Shown here: piece by piece, positions 1-9,200 of the stretch
How positions within the stretch are numbered: the first letter of the stretch is position 1
How the letters are laid out: every line of letters starts with the position of its first letter
NCBI GenBank assembly: GCA_012295225.1
Contig: WMKK01000005.1
Coordinates: forward strand, 626,958 to 690,957
Length of the DNA: 64,000 bases
DNA from: Ostreococcus mediterraneus
Taxonomy: Eukaryota > Chlorophyta > Mamiellophyceae > Mamiellales > Bathycoccaceae
Reading direction: 5' to 3'
Program-made: the position numbers and the translations under genes
The notes under the pieces: model-generated
What the model saw: the letters and a program-made list of their open reading frames with translations, nothing else
What the model was told of the DNA's origin: nothing
The model's database searches: none

Positions 1-1723
1 TGTTTGCTTCGCGCGCGGCGTATTGTGGACGTGCGTTCAACAATTCGTGGGGTATACCTCTCATCTTGCGCCCGTCTGGGGTTGTCCACAAGTAGTTGTC
101 TAAAATCGCGCTCAGCCTCTCAGAATTTTCCACAGACGTCGTCCCTACAAGCACTGGTCGACCGTCGTAATGGCATGACTCGATGAAGTCGGCCACGGCG
201 TACCAGCGGGCTTCAGCAGTCAAAAATAATGCTGTTGGGGCATCCACACGAAGGTTTGGCTTGTTTGTCGGCACGCGTGCCACGCGGAGCTCATAAGTAC
301 TGAAAAATTCTTCCGATTCCGTGCTTGCCGTCCCGGTCATACCGCTCAACTTTTGGTAAAGCTTGAACAAGCACTGATACGAAATCGAGGCGATGATGGA
401 GTTTTCACCTTGAATCTCAACGCCTTCTTTTGCTTCGACGGCTTGGTGTAGGTTGTCGTTCCATCTACGATTCATTTGTACGCGTCCCGTTGAAGGATCG
501 ACGATGATGACTTGCCCGTCGCGAACAATGTAATCCACATCCTTGATGAATAATGCCTTAGCCTTGACGGCGAGCAAGATATATTTGCCCCAAGGTTCTC
601 GTGTATCCCAAAGATCTTTCACCTTCAAGATTCTTTCCGCGAGCTCCATGCCCTCCTCTGTGAGCTCAGCGGTTTTCTCTTTCAGTATGACTTTGTAGTC
701 GCGTCCTGGCTTCAACTGCTGCGCTACTTTGCTCGCGGCCACGTAGCGATCTTCGTCGCTCACTCCACCCGAACCCGTGATTAAAAGTGGGTTACGTCCT
801 TCATCAATCAACACGCTGTCTACTTCATCGACAATCGCAAAGTTAAATGGCCTCGTAAGTACGACGAGTTCTTCAGCATCCATAGCCATGTTGTCTCGCA
901 AGTAATCAAACCCAACCTCCGTGTTCGTCACGTACGTAATATCGCACGCGTATGCGAGTTGTCTATCAATCGAATCCATGGCAGACTGAATCACGCCAAC
1001 AGTTACACCCAAAAAACGATGAATTCGACCCATTTCTGTTGCGTCGCGTTCGGCTAAGTAATCATTCACCGTCACCACGTGTACTCCTTTTCCTTCTAAA
1101 GCGTTCAAATACGCCGGCAACGTCGCTACTAGCGTCTTACCCTCACCCGTGCGCATTTCAGCTACCCAACCACGGTGTAGCAACGCGCCGCCAATGAGCT
1201 GAACGTCGAAATGTCTCAACCCGAGCTCTCGCCGCGACGCTTCTCGTACCACCGCAAACGCCTCCACCAAGATATCATCCAACGTCTCGCCGTTCTTCAA
1301 TCGCGCGCGAAACTCATCCGTCTTCATCCGCAGCTCCTCATCACTCAACGCGAGCATTTTCGGTTCCAACGCGTTCACGGGCGCGACGACGCTCGCTTCG
1401 AGCTCAGCGACTTGCCTCGCGTCGCCGCGCAGCCACTCGCCGTCTTTCCACGGCTTTCGCCCCGCGCTGAGCGATGTCGACGTCTCCGAAGCGACGAGTT
1501 CAATCTCATCGTCATCGAACGACGTCGACGCGTGCGCATCCGTCACGGATGACGCGCGCGCGGTGGAAAGTTGTCGTTCGATGACGATTTTCGATTGTTG
1601 CTTCGCGCTACGTCGGCGCGGGCTATTCCGCGTCATCGACGACGACGCCGCCGCACCGTGGCCTCGGTGGCTCCGCGCGCGCGTGTGTGCGCACACTCGC
1701 AGGTTGGTGAGGACGCGCGACAT
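1..1723 (-). CDS. SECA2: Plastid preprotein translocase ATPase SecA, SECA2 type (5' part, runs off the window)
   Basis: This is the ATP-driven motor of a plastid Sec translocase. I translated it by hand from the ATG at 1723-1721; about 574 codons are visible and the frame is open to base 1. The first ~60 residues are Arg/Ser/Ala-rich and look like a transit peptide. The SecA DEAD motor follows: Walker A AEMRTGEGKTLVA near residue 190, then VHVVTVNDYLAERDA, then Walker B DEVDSVLIDEGRNPLLITG near residue 298, then KLSGMTGTA and VPVLVGTTSVENSE-like (RPVLVGTTSVENSERLS). SECA1 proteins usually have DEARTPLIISG; the EGRNPLL form and the insert before GIPHELLNARP match plant SECA2, which serves the second (inner-envelope) Sec system. 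The SECA2 assignment is from recalled family sequences. The C-terminal wing/scaffold and linker lie outside the window. Confidence 0.9.
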   Translation of the reverse strand, partial: MSRVLTNLRVCAHTRARSHRGHGAAASSSMTRNSPRRRSAKQQSKIVIERQLSTARASSVTDAHASTSFDDDEIELVASETSTSLSAGRKPWKDGEWLRGDARQVAELEASVVAPVNALEPKMLALSDEELRMKTDEFRARLKNGETLDDILVEAFAVVREASRRELGLRHFDVQLIGGALLHRGWVAEMRTGEGKTLVATLPAYLNALEGKGVHVVTVNDYLAERDATEMGRIHRFLGVTVGVIQSAMDSIDRQLAYACDITYVTNTEVGFDYLRDNMAMDAEELVVLTRPFNFAIVDEVDSVLIDEGRNPLLITGSGGVSDEDRYVAASKVAQQLKPGRDYKVILKEKTAELTEEGMELAERILKVKDLWDTREPWGKYILLAVKAKALFIKDVDYIVRDGQVIIVDPSTGRVQMNRRWNDNLHQAVEAKEGVEIQGENSIIASISYQCLFKLYQKLSGMTGTASTESEEFFSTYELRVARVPTNKPNLRVDAPTALFLTAEARWYAVADFIESCHYDGRPVLVGTTSVENSERLSAILDNYLWTTPDGRKMRGIPHELLNARPQYAAREAN

Positions 1724-1835
1724 TATCGTCGTCGTCGTCGCGCGACTAATAGTGGAGAGTGAGAAGTCCAAGTTGCTTTTTCATCCGCGGGACAGCGGTA
1801 TGGGCTTTCAACGTCGCTCGCTAGTTTGATATCGT

Positions 1836-1843
1836 ATTACAAT
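1836..1843 (-). terminator. ATTGTAAT poly(A)-signal-like motif, 3' of the zinc-finger gene
   Basis: Reads ATTGTAAT on the minus strand, about 76 nt past the stop at 1919. TGTAA is the established poly(A) signal of Chlamydomonas and other green algae. The same octamer recurs behind several other genes here. The role is inferred. Confidence 0.5.
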
Positions 1844-1918
1844 GCGCAATAATGAGAATGAATGAATTTGTATGGCGGTACTGTGCCGCGTGTGCGCTAC
1901 GACACCGCCCGCGCTAGG

Positions 1919-2827
1919 TTATTGCTGCTTCTCTGGGTCGTTTTTCTGGTTGTCGCCGGCTATCCAGTCTTCGAGAAACGCGTCTCTTGTTTTACGACGA
2001 TAATTGCCCCAATCCTCGCCATCTTTCGTCTTGAGTTTGAGCTCAGCTGCGGCTTGTTTTTCATTTCTTTTAGCTTCGGTTTTAAGCTTGGATTTCGTCT
2101 TGAGCTGCGCTTTCATGCGCTTACGCAAGTCTCGCGTTTTTTCATCAATGTCGTCATCGCCCGCGGTGGCCGCCAGCGTCGCTTTGAACATTTTCTCTGT
2201 CTTTTCAATCACCGCGCGCTGACGCTCGAGCTTTACGACGCCAAGTTTGCATCCTTTCGCTTCACATGCGCTCGTACCAACGCCTTGGCACGCGACGCAC
2301 GTCGTCCCGCCTTTCGGACGCGCCACCGCTCCGCCCGGTTGGTCGGCGTCCCCCACCCAATCCAGCTCTTCGCGCTGCTTCCAACCACTGCTCCACTCCA
2401 TGCGATCTTTCATCATCTTAATAGGCACATCGACTTGCACGCTGCGGTCGCACGTCGCCACTAACGTGAGCGTCTTTTTCGTCGGCGAGGCGCCCACGCA
2501 CTCAAAGTGCCTCCACCCTCGCGTGCGTTTGTGCGCCGTCCATCGACTCCCCGCCGCGGTTTTATAGTTGACGTCGTTCTTGTTATGAAAACCACCCGGC
2601 GGAAGGTAGCCGCTGCCCTTACACGTGGCGCACGCGCATGCGCCGGTGTCTTTGCACTTTCTACATGCGTACGCGCGCTCGTCTTCGGCGTCCCAAGCCG
2701 CGTCGTTCTCGGACAAAGAACGCACGCGAATCGGCCGCACGTTGTGTGTCTGTGCACGCACTGCGTGCATTCCCGTCGTCGTCCATCGTGACGACGACGC
2801 GATGTGCGTCGTGACACCGACTCGCAT
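1919..2827 (-). CDS. DnaJ-type cysteine-rich zinc-finger protein, probably organellar
   Basis: 302 residues. Two Cys clusters resemble halves of the DnaJ/BSD2 zinc-finger fold. The first is C55-x2-C58 then C66-x2-C69 ending CATCKGSG; the second is CVACQGVGTSACEAKGC in the middle of the protein. A Lys/Ala-rich, probably helical tail follows (about 215-302). No J domain is present, so it is not an Hsp40 itself. BSD2/PSA2-like plastid assembly factors carry this type of finger alone, but I cannot assign it to one. The N terminus is basic and could be a transit peptide; M20 is an alternative start. The ATG lies 3 nt after the stop of the upstream MBOAT gene. A TTACA (TGTAA on this strand) poly(A)-like motif lies about 80 nt past the stop. 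Confidence 0.7.
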   Translation of the reverse strand: MRVGVTTHIASSSRWTTTGMHAVRAQTHNVRPIRVRSLSENDAAWDAEDERAYACRKCKDTGACACATCKGSGYLPPGGFHNKNDVNYKTAAGSRWTAHKRTRGWRHFECVGASPTKKTLTLVATCDRSVQVDVPIKMMKDRMEWSSGWKQREELDWVGDADQPGGAVARPKGGTTCVACQGVGTSACEAKGCKLGVVKLERQRAVIEKTEKMFKATLAATAGDDDIDEKTRDLRKRMKAQLKTKSKLKTEAKRNEKQAAAELKLKTKDGEDWGNYRRKTRDAFLEDWIAGDNQKNDPEKQQ

Positions 2828-2830
2828 GCT

Positions 2831-4111
2831 CTAGAGTGGCGTCGAGTGTGACGCGTCGCGCTGGTGAAAATACCAAAACAGCAAAAAATTAATCGCGCAA
2901 AACGCGGGCGTAATCGCAATCGGCATCGTACAACGCGTAAATAGCATGAACAAAGCCGTTTGATATGCCGCGGTGGGTACGACGCGCGATGTGTGATAGG
3001 ATTTCAACGCGCGCTCGAACGCGAGGCCGGCGGCATTTATCGCAAAGAATTTCACCCACGCGACGTCGAACCCGTGAAACAAGAAAGAAAACGCCATAAC
3101 GGCAAACATGGCGCATGTGCTCGCACCCAATGGGTCGTAAATGTACACCACGAATGCCTCGTTCAAGCTCGCGTGAAATGTGCGCCAGAAATGCGAAAAC
3201 GACGTGCCTGCGGAGCGCCAATCGAGCGCGACGTCTCGCGTCGAAACTTGGCCTTCAATCAAAGCCAGCGCGTGAGGAATCGTGAAAACCACCATGGATG
3301 ACATCCATATCATAGTCGTGTGCGTCCACGCGAATAAAACGGCGTGAAGAGCGCTCGAATTAATGGTGTCTATGTCGTACACGCCGTAATACGAACCGCT
3401 CGCCAGCCGCGACATGGCCAGCCACGCGCACGCGTCGACGATTTCAACACAGCTCGTCACCAAGCGCCACATCGATCGATTTCGATGCCGCTCGAACTCC
3501 CGAAATCGCAGCAACGGTCCACTGACGCGCAGGGGCGGGTAGAACACATACCGAAGCACCTTGAACATGGATTCGTCGCCAGCGCCCTCCAAGCCGTACG
3601 ACCACAACCGCAACGCGTCGTACCGCGCCGCCTTAAAGACGTTAAACGTCGTCGCATTCAACCGCCCCGAAGCACTCAAAAACACCAACGCCCACCACGT
3701 ACGACGCCGCTCAAGCGCATCAATCACGATAAACGCCACGCACACCCCCGCGAACGCCCCCGCGCGCCGCCTCCGCGCCTCGCCCGTCGCCCGCGCCAGC
3801 GCGCGCGCCGCCCACGCCGCCCACACCACGCACGCCGTCCCCCACACCCCGTACGCCTCCACCGCACACGCAACCGCGAACGTCGTCCTCACCCACGCCC
3901 GCGCGCGCGCCCGCGTGAGCACCGCGCACGCCACCCCTCGCGTCATCTGCCACCCCATCACTCGTCTCGCGTACTCCTCCACCCGACCTCCGCCGTCCGC
4001 GCGCTCGCGCGCGACGCCCGCGCGCGACGCCGCCATCGCCGCCATCGCCGCCATCGCCGCCATCATCGTCGTCGTCATCGTCGCGCCCATCGCTCGTCGC
4101 CCATCGCCCAT
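2831..4111 (-). CDS. Membrane-bound O-acyltransferase (MBOAT), GUP1/HHAT-like
   Basis: 426 residues from the ATG at 4111; the open frame continues to a GTG at 4189 but has no earlier ATG. A polytopic membrane protein. The MBOAT signature is visible: YVFYPPLRVSGPLLRF (compare GUP1/HHAT 'Y..Y.PLY..GPi..F'), then FSHFWRTFHASLNEAFV, then FSFLFHGFDVAWVKFF, where the His in LFHG is the family's proposed catalytic residue. GUP1 and HHAT relatives acylate GPI lipids, glycerol or proteins; I cannot choose the substrate. The N terminus has a (Met-Ala-Ala)n run coded by a GCCATCGCC repeat near 4030-4070, so ATG choice there is uncertain. It sits head-to-head with PPOX (275 bp apart) and directly abuts the following minus-strand gene. 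Confidence 0.8.
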   Translation of the reverse strand: MGDGRRAMGATMTTTMMAAMAAMAAMAASRAGVARERADGGGRVEEYARRVMGWQMTRGVACAVLTRARARAWVRTTFAVACAVEAYGVWGTACVVWAAWAARALARATGEARRRRAGAFAGVCVAFIVIDALERRRTWWALVFLSASGRLNATTFNVFKAARYDALRLWSYGLEGAGDESMFKVLRYVFYPPLRVSGPLLRFREFERHRNRSMWRLVTSCVEIVDACAWLAMSRLASGSYYGVYDIDTINSSALHAVLFAWTHTTMIWMSSMVVFTIPHALALIEGQVSTRDVALDWRSAGTSFSHFWRTFHASLNEAFVVYIYDPLGASTCAMFAVMAFSFLFHGFDVAWVKFFAINAAGLAFERALKSYHTSRVVPTAAYQTALFMLFTRCTMPIAITPAFCAINFLLFWYFHQRDASHSTPL

Positions 4112-4386
4112 CGCGCGCGCGAATCGACGCGCGATGACGCGCGAGGCGACGGTGACGTGACGCGTGGGATGGGCGATATGAACCGTCACTCTAGATCCGA
4201 TATGACGCCACTAATGTATCACATCATCGATGCTCCAAGGACGATGTCTCATTCATGGTCTTTCATGGTCTTAACTATTGGTTACTATACCGTATTGTAC
4301 GATGTGTTCGCAGCAATCACTGTCCATCGATCAGATCGATCGACCGCGGGGTCGCGATCGCGCGCGACGCCACTCACGGACGCGCG

Positions 4387-5997
4387 ATGTTGACCGCTCC
4401 CACGCGCGCCCCGCACGCCGCGCGCGCGCGAGCGCCGCGAGAACATCAAGGACGACGCGTTCGCCCCGTTCGCGGCGCCGTTCGCGTCACCGCGGCGACC
4501 AAACGCGAGGTGGATGTGTGCGTCGTCGGCGCGGGCGTGAGTGGTTTATCCACGGCGTTCACGTTGATGCAAAAGAGCTCGAATACGACGACGTTGGTGA
4601 CGGAGGCGCGGGATTACGTCGGTGGGAATATTACGAGTAAGAATGATGGCACGTATGTGTGGGAGGAAGGGCCGAATTCGTATCAGCCTGGGGATGCGAT
4701 TTTGACGTTGGCGTGCGACGCGGGGATGCGGGACGACATCTTGTTGGCGGATCCGGCGAGTAATAGGTATGTGCTTTGGGATGAAAAGTTGCGTATTTTG
4801 CCGCATTCGATTGAGAGTGCGGTGTTAGGGGACTTTTTGACGTGGCCGGGGAAGATTCGCGCTGGGTTGGGGGCGATTGGGATTCGCGCGCCGGCGCCAG
4901 AGGGCAAGGAGGAATCCGTCAAGGAGTTTGTGAGTAGAAATTTGGGTACCGAAGCGTTCGAACGTTTGATCGAGCCGTTCTGCTCGGGAGTGTACGCGGG
5001 TGATCCGGCGATGTTATCGAGCGTCGCCGCTACGGGTCGTGTGCAGCGCTTGGAGCCGCTCGGGGGCTCGCTCGTCGCGGGGGCGATAATGGCGCAAAAG
5101 GAAGCCGCGGCTAACAAAAAGCCGCGCGACCCTCGATTGCCGGAAGTCAAGGGCCAAACCGTGGGTTCGTTNCGTGGTGGCTTGAAAACGTTCCCTGAAG
5201 GCTTGGCTAAGAAGCTCGGCGAAGACGTGGTGAAGTGCAACTGGAAATTAACATCCGTTTCAAAGGCGAGCGACGGCGTCGGCTACGAGTGCGCGTACGA
5301 CACCCCCGAAGGCCCTCAAATGGTGCGCGCGAAATGCTTGTTGCTCACCGCCCCGGCGTACGTCGCCGCGGAAGTGGTCAAGAACATGGCACCCAAGGCA
5401 TCGACGGCGTTGAACAAATTTTACTACCCGCCCGTGGGTTCGGTGACGATTTCTTACCCGAAGACGGCGTTCCGCACCGACGGCACGTCGGCGCTTCCAG
5501 AAGGTGGCCTCACTGGTTTCGGCCAACTGCACCCGCGCTCGCAAGGCATCCGCACGCTCGGTACAATCTACTCTTCCTCTTTGTTTAAGGATGACAAGCG
5601 TCAACCGGATGACGAATTCATGTTGTTGAACTACATTGGCGGAGCGCGTGACGTCGCCATCAAGGACATGACTGAGGCGGAACTCGTCGAACAAGTCCAC
5701 CAAGACTGCTTAAAGACGCTCTTAAAGCCCGGTACGCCCCTGCCCAAGGTTGTCGGTGTGCGCGTATGGGAAAAGGCTATTCCTCAATTCAACGTCGGTC
5801 ACTTGGACGTCTTAGCCGAGGCTAAGTCTGCGTTGAACGAAGCCAAATGCGGTGAATCCGACGGCATGTTTCTCGGCGGCAACTACACCGCCGGCGTCGC
5901 CCTCGGCCGCTGCGTCGAGTTTGGCATCGAGCAAGCCACCGATGTGATGATGTTCTTAAATGCCAACACATCTGCCAAGTCTAGCGTCGCTGTTTAA
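4387..5997 (+). CDS. PPOX: Protoporphyrinogen IX oxidase, plastid
   Basis: 536 residues. Oxidises protoporphyrinogen IX to protoporphyrin IX using FAD and O2, the last step shared by haem and chlorophyll synthesis. The first ~40 residues are an Arg/Ala/Pro-rich transit peptide; the FAD-binding motif CVVGAGVSGLSTAF begins at about 45. Other family landmarks: EEGPNSYQPGD, RLIEPFCSGVYAGDP, GSxRGGLKTFPEGLA, and the C-terminal FAD loop MFLGGNYTAGVALGRCVE. The frame is open upstream to 4255, but the residues before M45 of that frame are not transit-like, so I chose 4387. One ambiguous base (N, 5172) makes a codon TTN (Phe or Leu); Phe fits the family's SFRGG. Confidence 0.95.
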   Translation: MLTAPTRAPHAARARAPREHQGRRVRPVRGAVRVTAATKREVDVCVVGAGVSGLSTAFTLMQKSSNTTTLVTEARDYVGGNITSKNDGTYVWEEGPNSYQPGDAILTLACDAGMRDDILLADPASNRYVLWDEKLRILPHSIESAVLGDFLTWPGKIRAGLGAIGIRAPAPEGKEESVKEFVSRNLGTEAFERLIEPFCSGVYAGDPAMLSSVAATGRVQRLEPLGGSLVAGAIMAQKEAAANKKPRDPRLPEVKGQTVGSXRGGLKTFPEGLAKKLGEDVVKCNWKLTSVSKASDGVGYECAYDTPEGPQMVRAKCLLLTAPAYVAAEVVKNMAPKASTALNKFYYPPVGSVTISYPKTAFRTDGTSALPEGGLTGFGQLHPRSQGIRTLGTIYSSSLFKDDKRQPDDEFMLLNYIGGARDVAIKDMTEAELVEQVHQDCLKTLLKPGTPLPKVVGVRVWEKAIPQFNVGHLDVLAEAKSALNEAKCGESDGMFLGGNYTAGVALGRCVEFGIEQATDVMMFLNANTSAKSSVAV

Positions 5998-6234
5998 TAC
6001 ACTTATACCATTTACCTTCATCGCGAACGCCGCACTCTTTTTAGAAAACGCCTGAAAAAAGTGATTGACTGATCGCGCGATTTTACGATTATTCACGCAA
6101 TTCCGCGCCTCGCGCACCCCAAACCCTCGTCTGTTGCGAGGCGTACGTCGCACACGCGACTAGAACACCGAACCCGGCGTGCGTGTCACGCACCCGCGCG
6201 AGCGTTGTCGTCGTCGACGACGTAACCCGCCGCC

Positions 6235-9200
6235 ATGGGTGTCCCAAAATTCTTTCGCTGGCTCGCCGAGCGATACCCATTGTTACAGCAACAATGCGCG
6301 GGAAGCGCGTTGCCGGACATCGATAACTTGTATTTGGATATGAATGGTGTCATTCACAACTGTTCGCACGGTGCGGGCACGGATGTGAATACGCGTATGA
6401 GCGAGGATGAGATGATGTCAAAGGTTTTCGCGTACTTGGATCATTTGTTTCGCATGACGCGACCAAACAAGTTGCTGTATATGGCGATTGATGGCGTCGC
6501 GCCTCGAGCTAAGATGAATCAGCAACGATCGAGAAGATTTCGGTCGGCACAAGAAGCCGAACGCGCGCGTGAAGAGGCTCGCGCAAAGGGCGAACCGGAG
6601 CCGGAGGGTGAACCGTTTGATAGTAACTGCATCACGCCTGGGACTGAGTTTATGCAACGATTGACGGAGCACTTGAAGTTTTACGTGCGCAAGAAGCAAA
6701 CGGAAGACCCATTATGGGCAAAAGTGACGGTTATTTTGTCTGGACACGAAGTCCGCGGTGAGGGTGAGCATAAGATTATGGAACACATTCGCTGGGCACG
6801 CACTCAGCCGGGATGGACGCCCAACCAAACGCACTGTTTGTATGGTCTCGATGCCGATCTTATCATGTTAGCCCTCGTCACGCACGAACCACACTTTTGT
6901 TTGCTCCGTGAAGTCGTCAAGTTTGGCGGCGGCGAAAAAGGCCAACCGAGTCGGGAAATTTTATCAAATCCCTCAGACGACGGTTTCATTCTCCTGCACA
7001 TTGGCTTGTTGCGCGAGTATCTCGATTTAGAGTTCCGCGAAAAGAACTTGCCATTCGGGTACAATCTCGAGCGTGTCATCGATGACTTTATTTTGCTTTG
7101 CATGATGGTCGGGAACGATTTCTTGCCCGCGCTTCCGACTTTGAACATTGCCGAAGGCGCGTTGAACACGTTGTTCAAGGTGTACCACGACACGCTTCCC
7201 ACGCTCGGTGGTTATATTACCGGCGACGAAGGTGGTGGTACGTTCAATGCCACGCGCTTGGAGGCCATTATGAGTATCATGGCTACATTCGAACGTCAAG
7301 TCCTCGAAGAACGCGCCATGGATGTCGAAAAGGAGGAGGAGAAGAAGTCGCGCAAGAACAACCGCAACGCCTCCGCATCCTTCTCTGAACTCACCCCGTC
7401 TGAAAAGTTTGACGCCGAGGTTGAAGCCATGGAAACAATGGATGCCGATGGGCAACCGACGATTTCAAAAGATCCTACGATGATGAATGCCACGAAGCGC
7501 GCGTTGATCCTCGACGGTGGTGAGGAAGGCTTGCAAGCGTGGAAAGATATGTACTACCGCGAAAAGCTCGGCTTGAAGATTGGCGAGCCCGCGCCTTTGG
7601 CTGAAATCAGACAATCATACTTTGACGGGTTGAACTGGGTTTTGCGGTATTACTACCGCGGTGTGGCGTCTTGGACGTGGTACTACCCGTACCACTACGC
7701 GCCGATGGCGAGCGACTTGTGCGCCGGCATGGGTGGCTTGGTATCAGAGTTTGAGTACGGTGAGCCTTTTCGCCCGTTTGAGCAGCTCATGGCGGTGCAA
7801 CCGCCGTCGAGTTCGAAGCTCCTTCCCGAGCCGTTCCGTCACTTCATGGAGGATCCGACGTCGACGTTGGCTGAATTCTTCCCATCAGAAATCGCGGTTG
7901 ATTTCGAAGGCAAGCGTAACGATTGGGAAGGTGTGGTTTTGCTTCCATTCTTGGACGCCAAGCGACTCAAGGACGCGGTGGCGTCTGTGGAAGAAAAGCT
8001 CTTGTCGCCGGCTCAAATCGCTCGCAACGTACCGGGGAACTTGATCTTCTTCAATCACGCTCCGGAAGGGGCGGGTGATGTGCAAAGTACGTTACCAAAG
8101 TCCTTCGCCGGGTTGTTCCCAGCTAAGAGTAAGATGACGATGAAGACGCCACCCGGCGAGTTTCCCGACGACGTCAAGTGCTTTGGCGGGGACGATTCAG
8201 TGTTTCCTGGCACCAAGGTTGGTCTCGACAGCCCGAGCGGGTTTCCGACGCTTCAAACGCTCCCCGTATCTGGTGCGTTGAAGAATGCCGGCGTCAAAGT
8301 GTTTGGTAACGCGTCGAAGAAGGAGTCGCTCATCGTGCAAATTAACGGCATCGACGAAAATTTGGTGGGCGACGTTTCGAATACGCGTGATGTCGCCGCG
8401 CAGTTGTTAAACCAACGCGTGCAAATTAAGTGGCCATACTTGCAAGAAGCGCTCGTCGTGGGAGTTTCTGATGCCAAGGAGCGATTCGTCCCCGTGCCGG
8501 GTAAACCCAAAGAGTTGGCGAGCCGACCGAACGGCGCCGCGGAATGGGGTGCCGAATTACAACGCATTTCTCGCGAGTACATCGAACAATACGGCGTAAG
8601 CTCCGGATCATCGCGCATCGCCCTTCACTGTCGCGCGTGCGAAGGTCTCGTGCGTCACCCTGACGGATCGTTGCAAAAGCGCTTCGCCAAGACAGAAACC
8701 ACGGTGCCGTTGCAGCTCGTCATCGCCAAGCACAACGCGCCGCCAAAGCGACTGGACGAGCGTCCTGCACTTGACGCCAGTGAAGCCGCGGGTGATTACA
8801 CCGAAGGTGAAGTTGCGCTCTTCCTCGGCCGCTCTCACTTTGGCGCTTTGGCGACCGTCACAGAGGTGTCATCAAACGGCGTGTCCGTGTGCGTGGCGCC
8901 TGTGCCGCTCGATACCGGCGCGGCGCGACGTATTTTACAAGGCGTCGGTCAGAGGTACATGCAAGGCGGTGAACTCGCCCGCAAGTTGGGCGTGCATCCA
9001 AAAGTTGTCGGCCAAATCACCGGCGCGGTTTGGGTGCAAGAAAACGCCAAAGCGAGCCGCGGAGACCGCGTCGACCTCGGTTTGAACTTGAAACACAACG
9101 GCAAAAACTTGTGCGTGGCTGGATTTTGCCGTCCAACGCAGGGTGAAAAGGCTGGTTGGGAATACAGCCAAGATGCGCTCCGCGTGTTGCTCGAATACAA

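Noticed and set aside
1211-1552. Plus-strand ORFs over 4-2567 (several, Arg/Ser-rich)
   Set aside because: They are antisense to SECA2 and the zinc-finger gene, whose minus-strand translations show recognisable motifs.
4255-4386. PPOX extended to 4255
   Set aside because: The added 44 residues are not transit-like, and MLTAPTRAPHAARARA at 4387 is.
3344-4393. 349-residue plus ORF across the MBOAT gene
   Set aside because: Starts upstream of nothing recognisable, is extremely Arg/His/Pro-rich, and overlaps two better genes.
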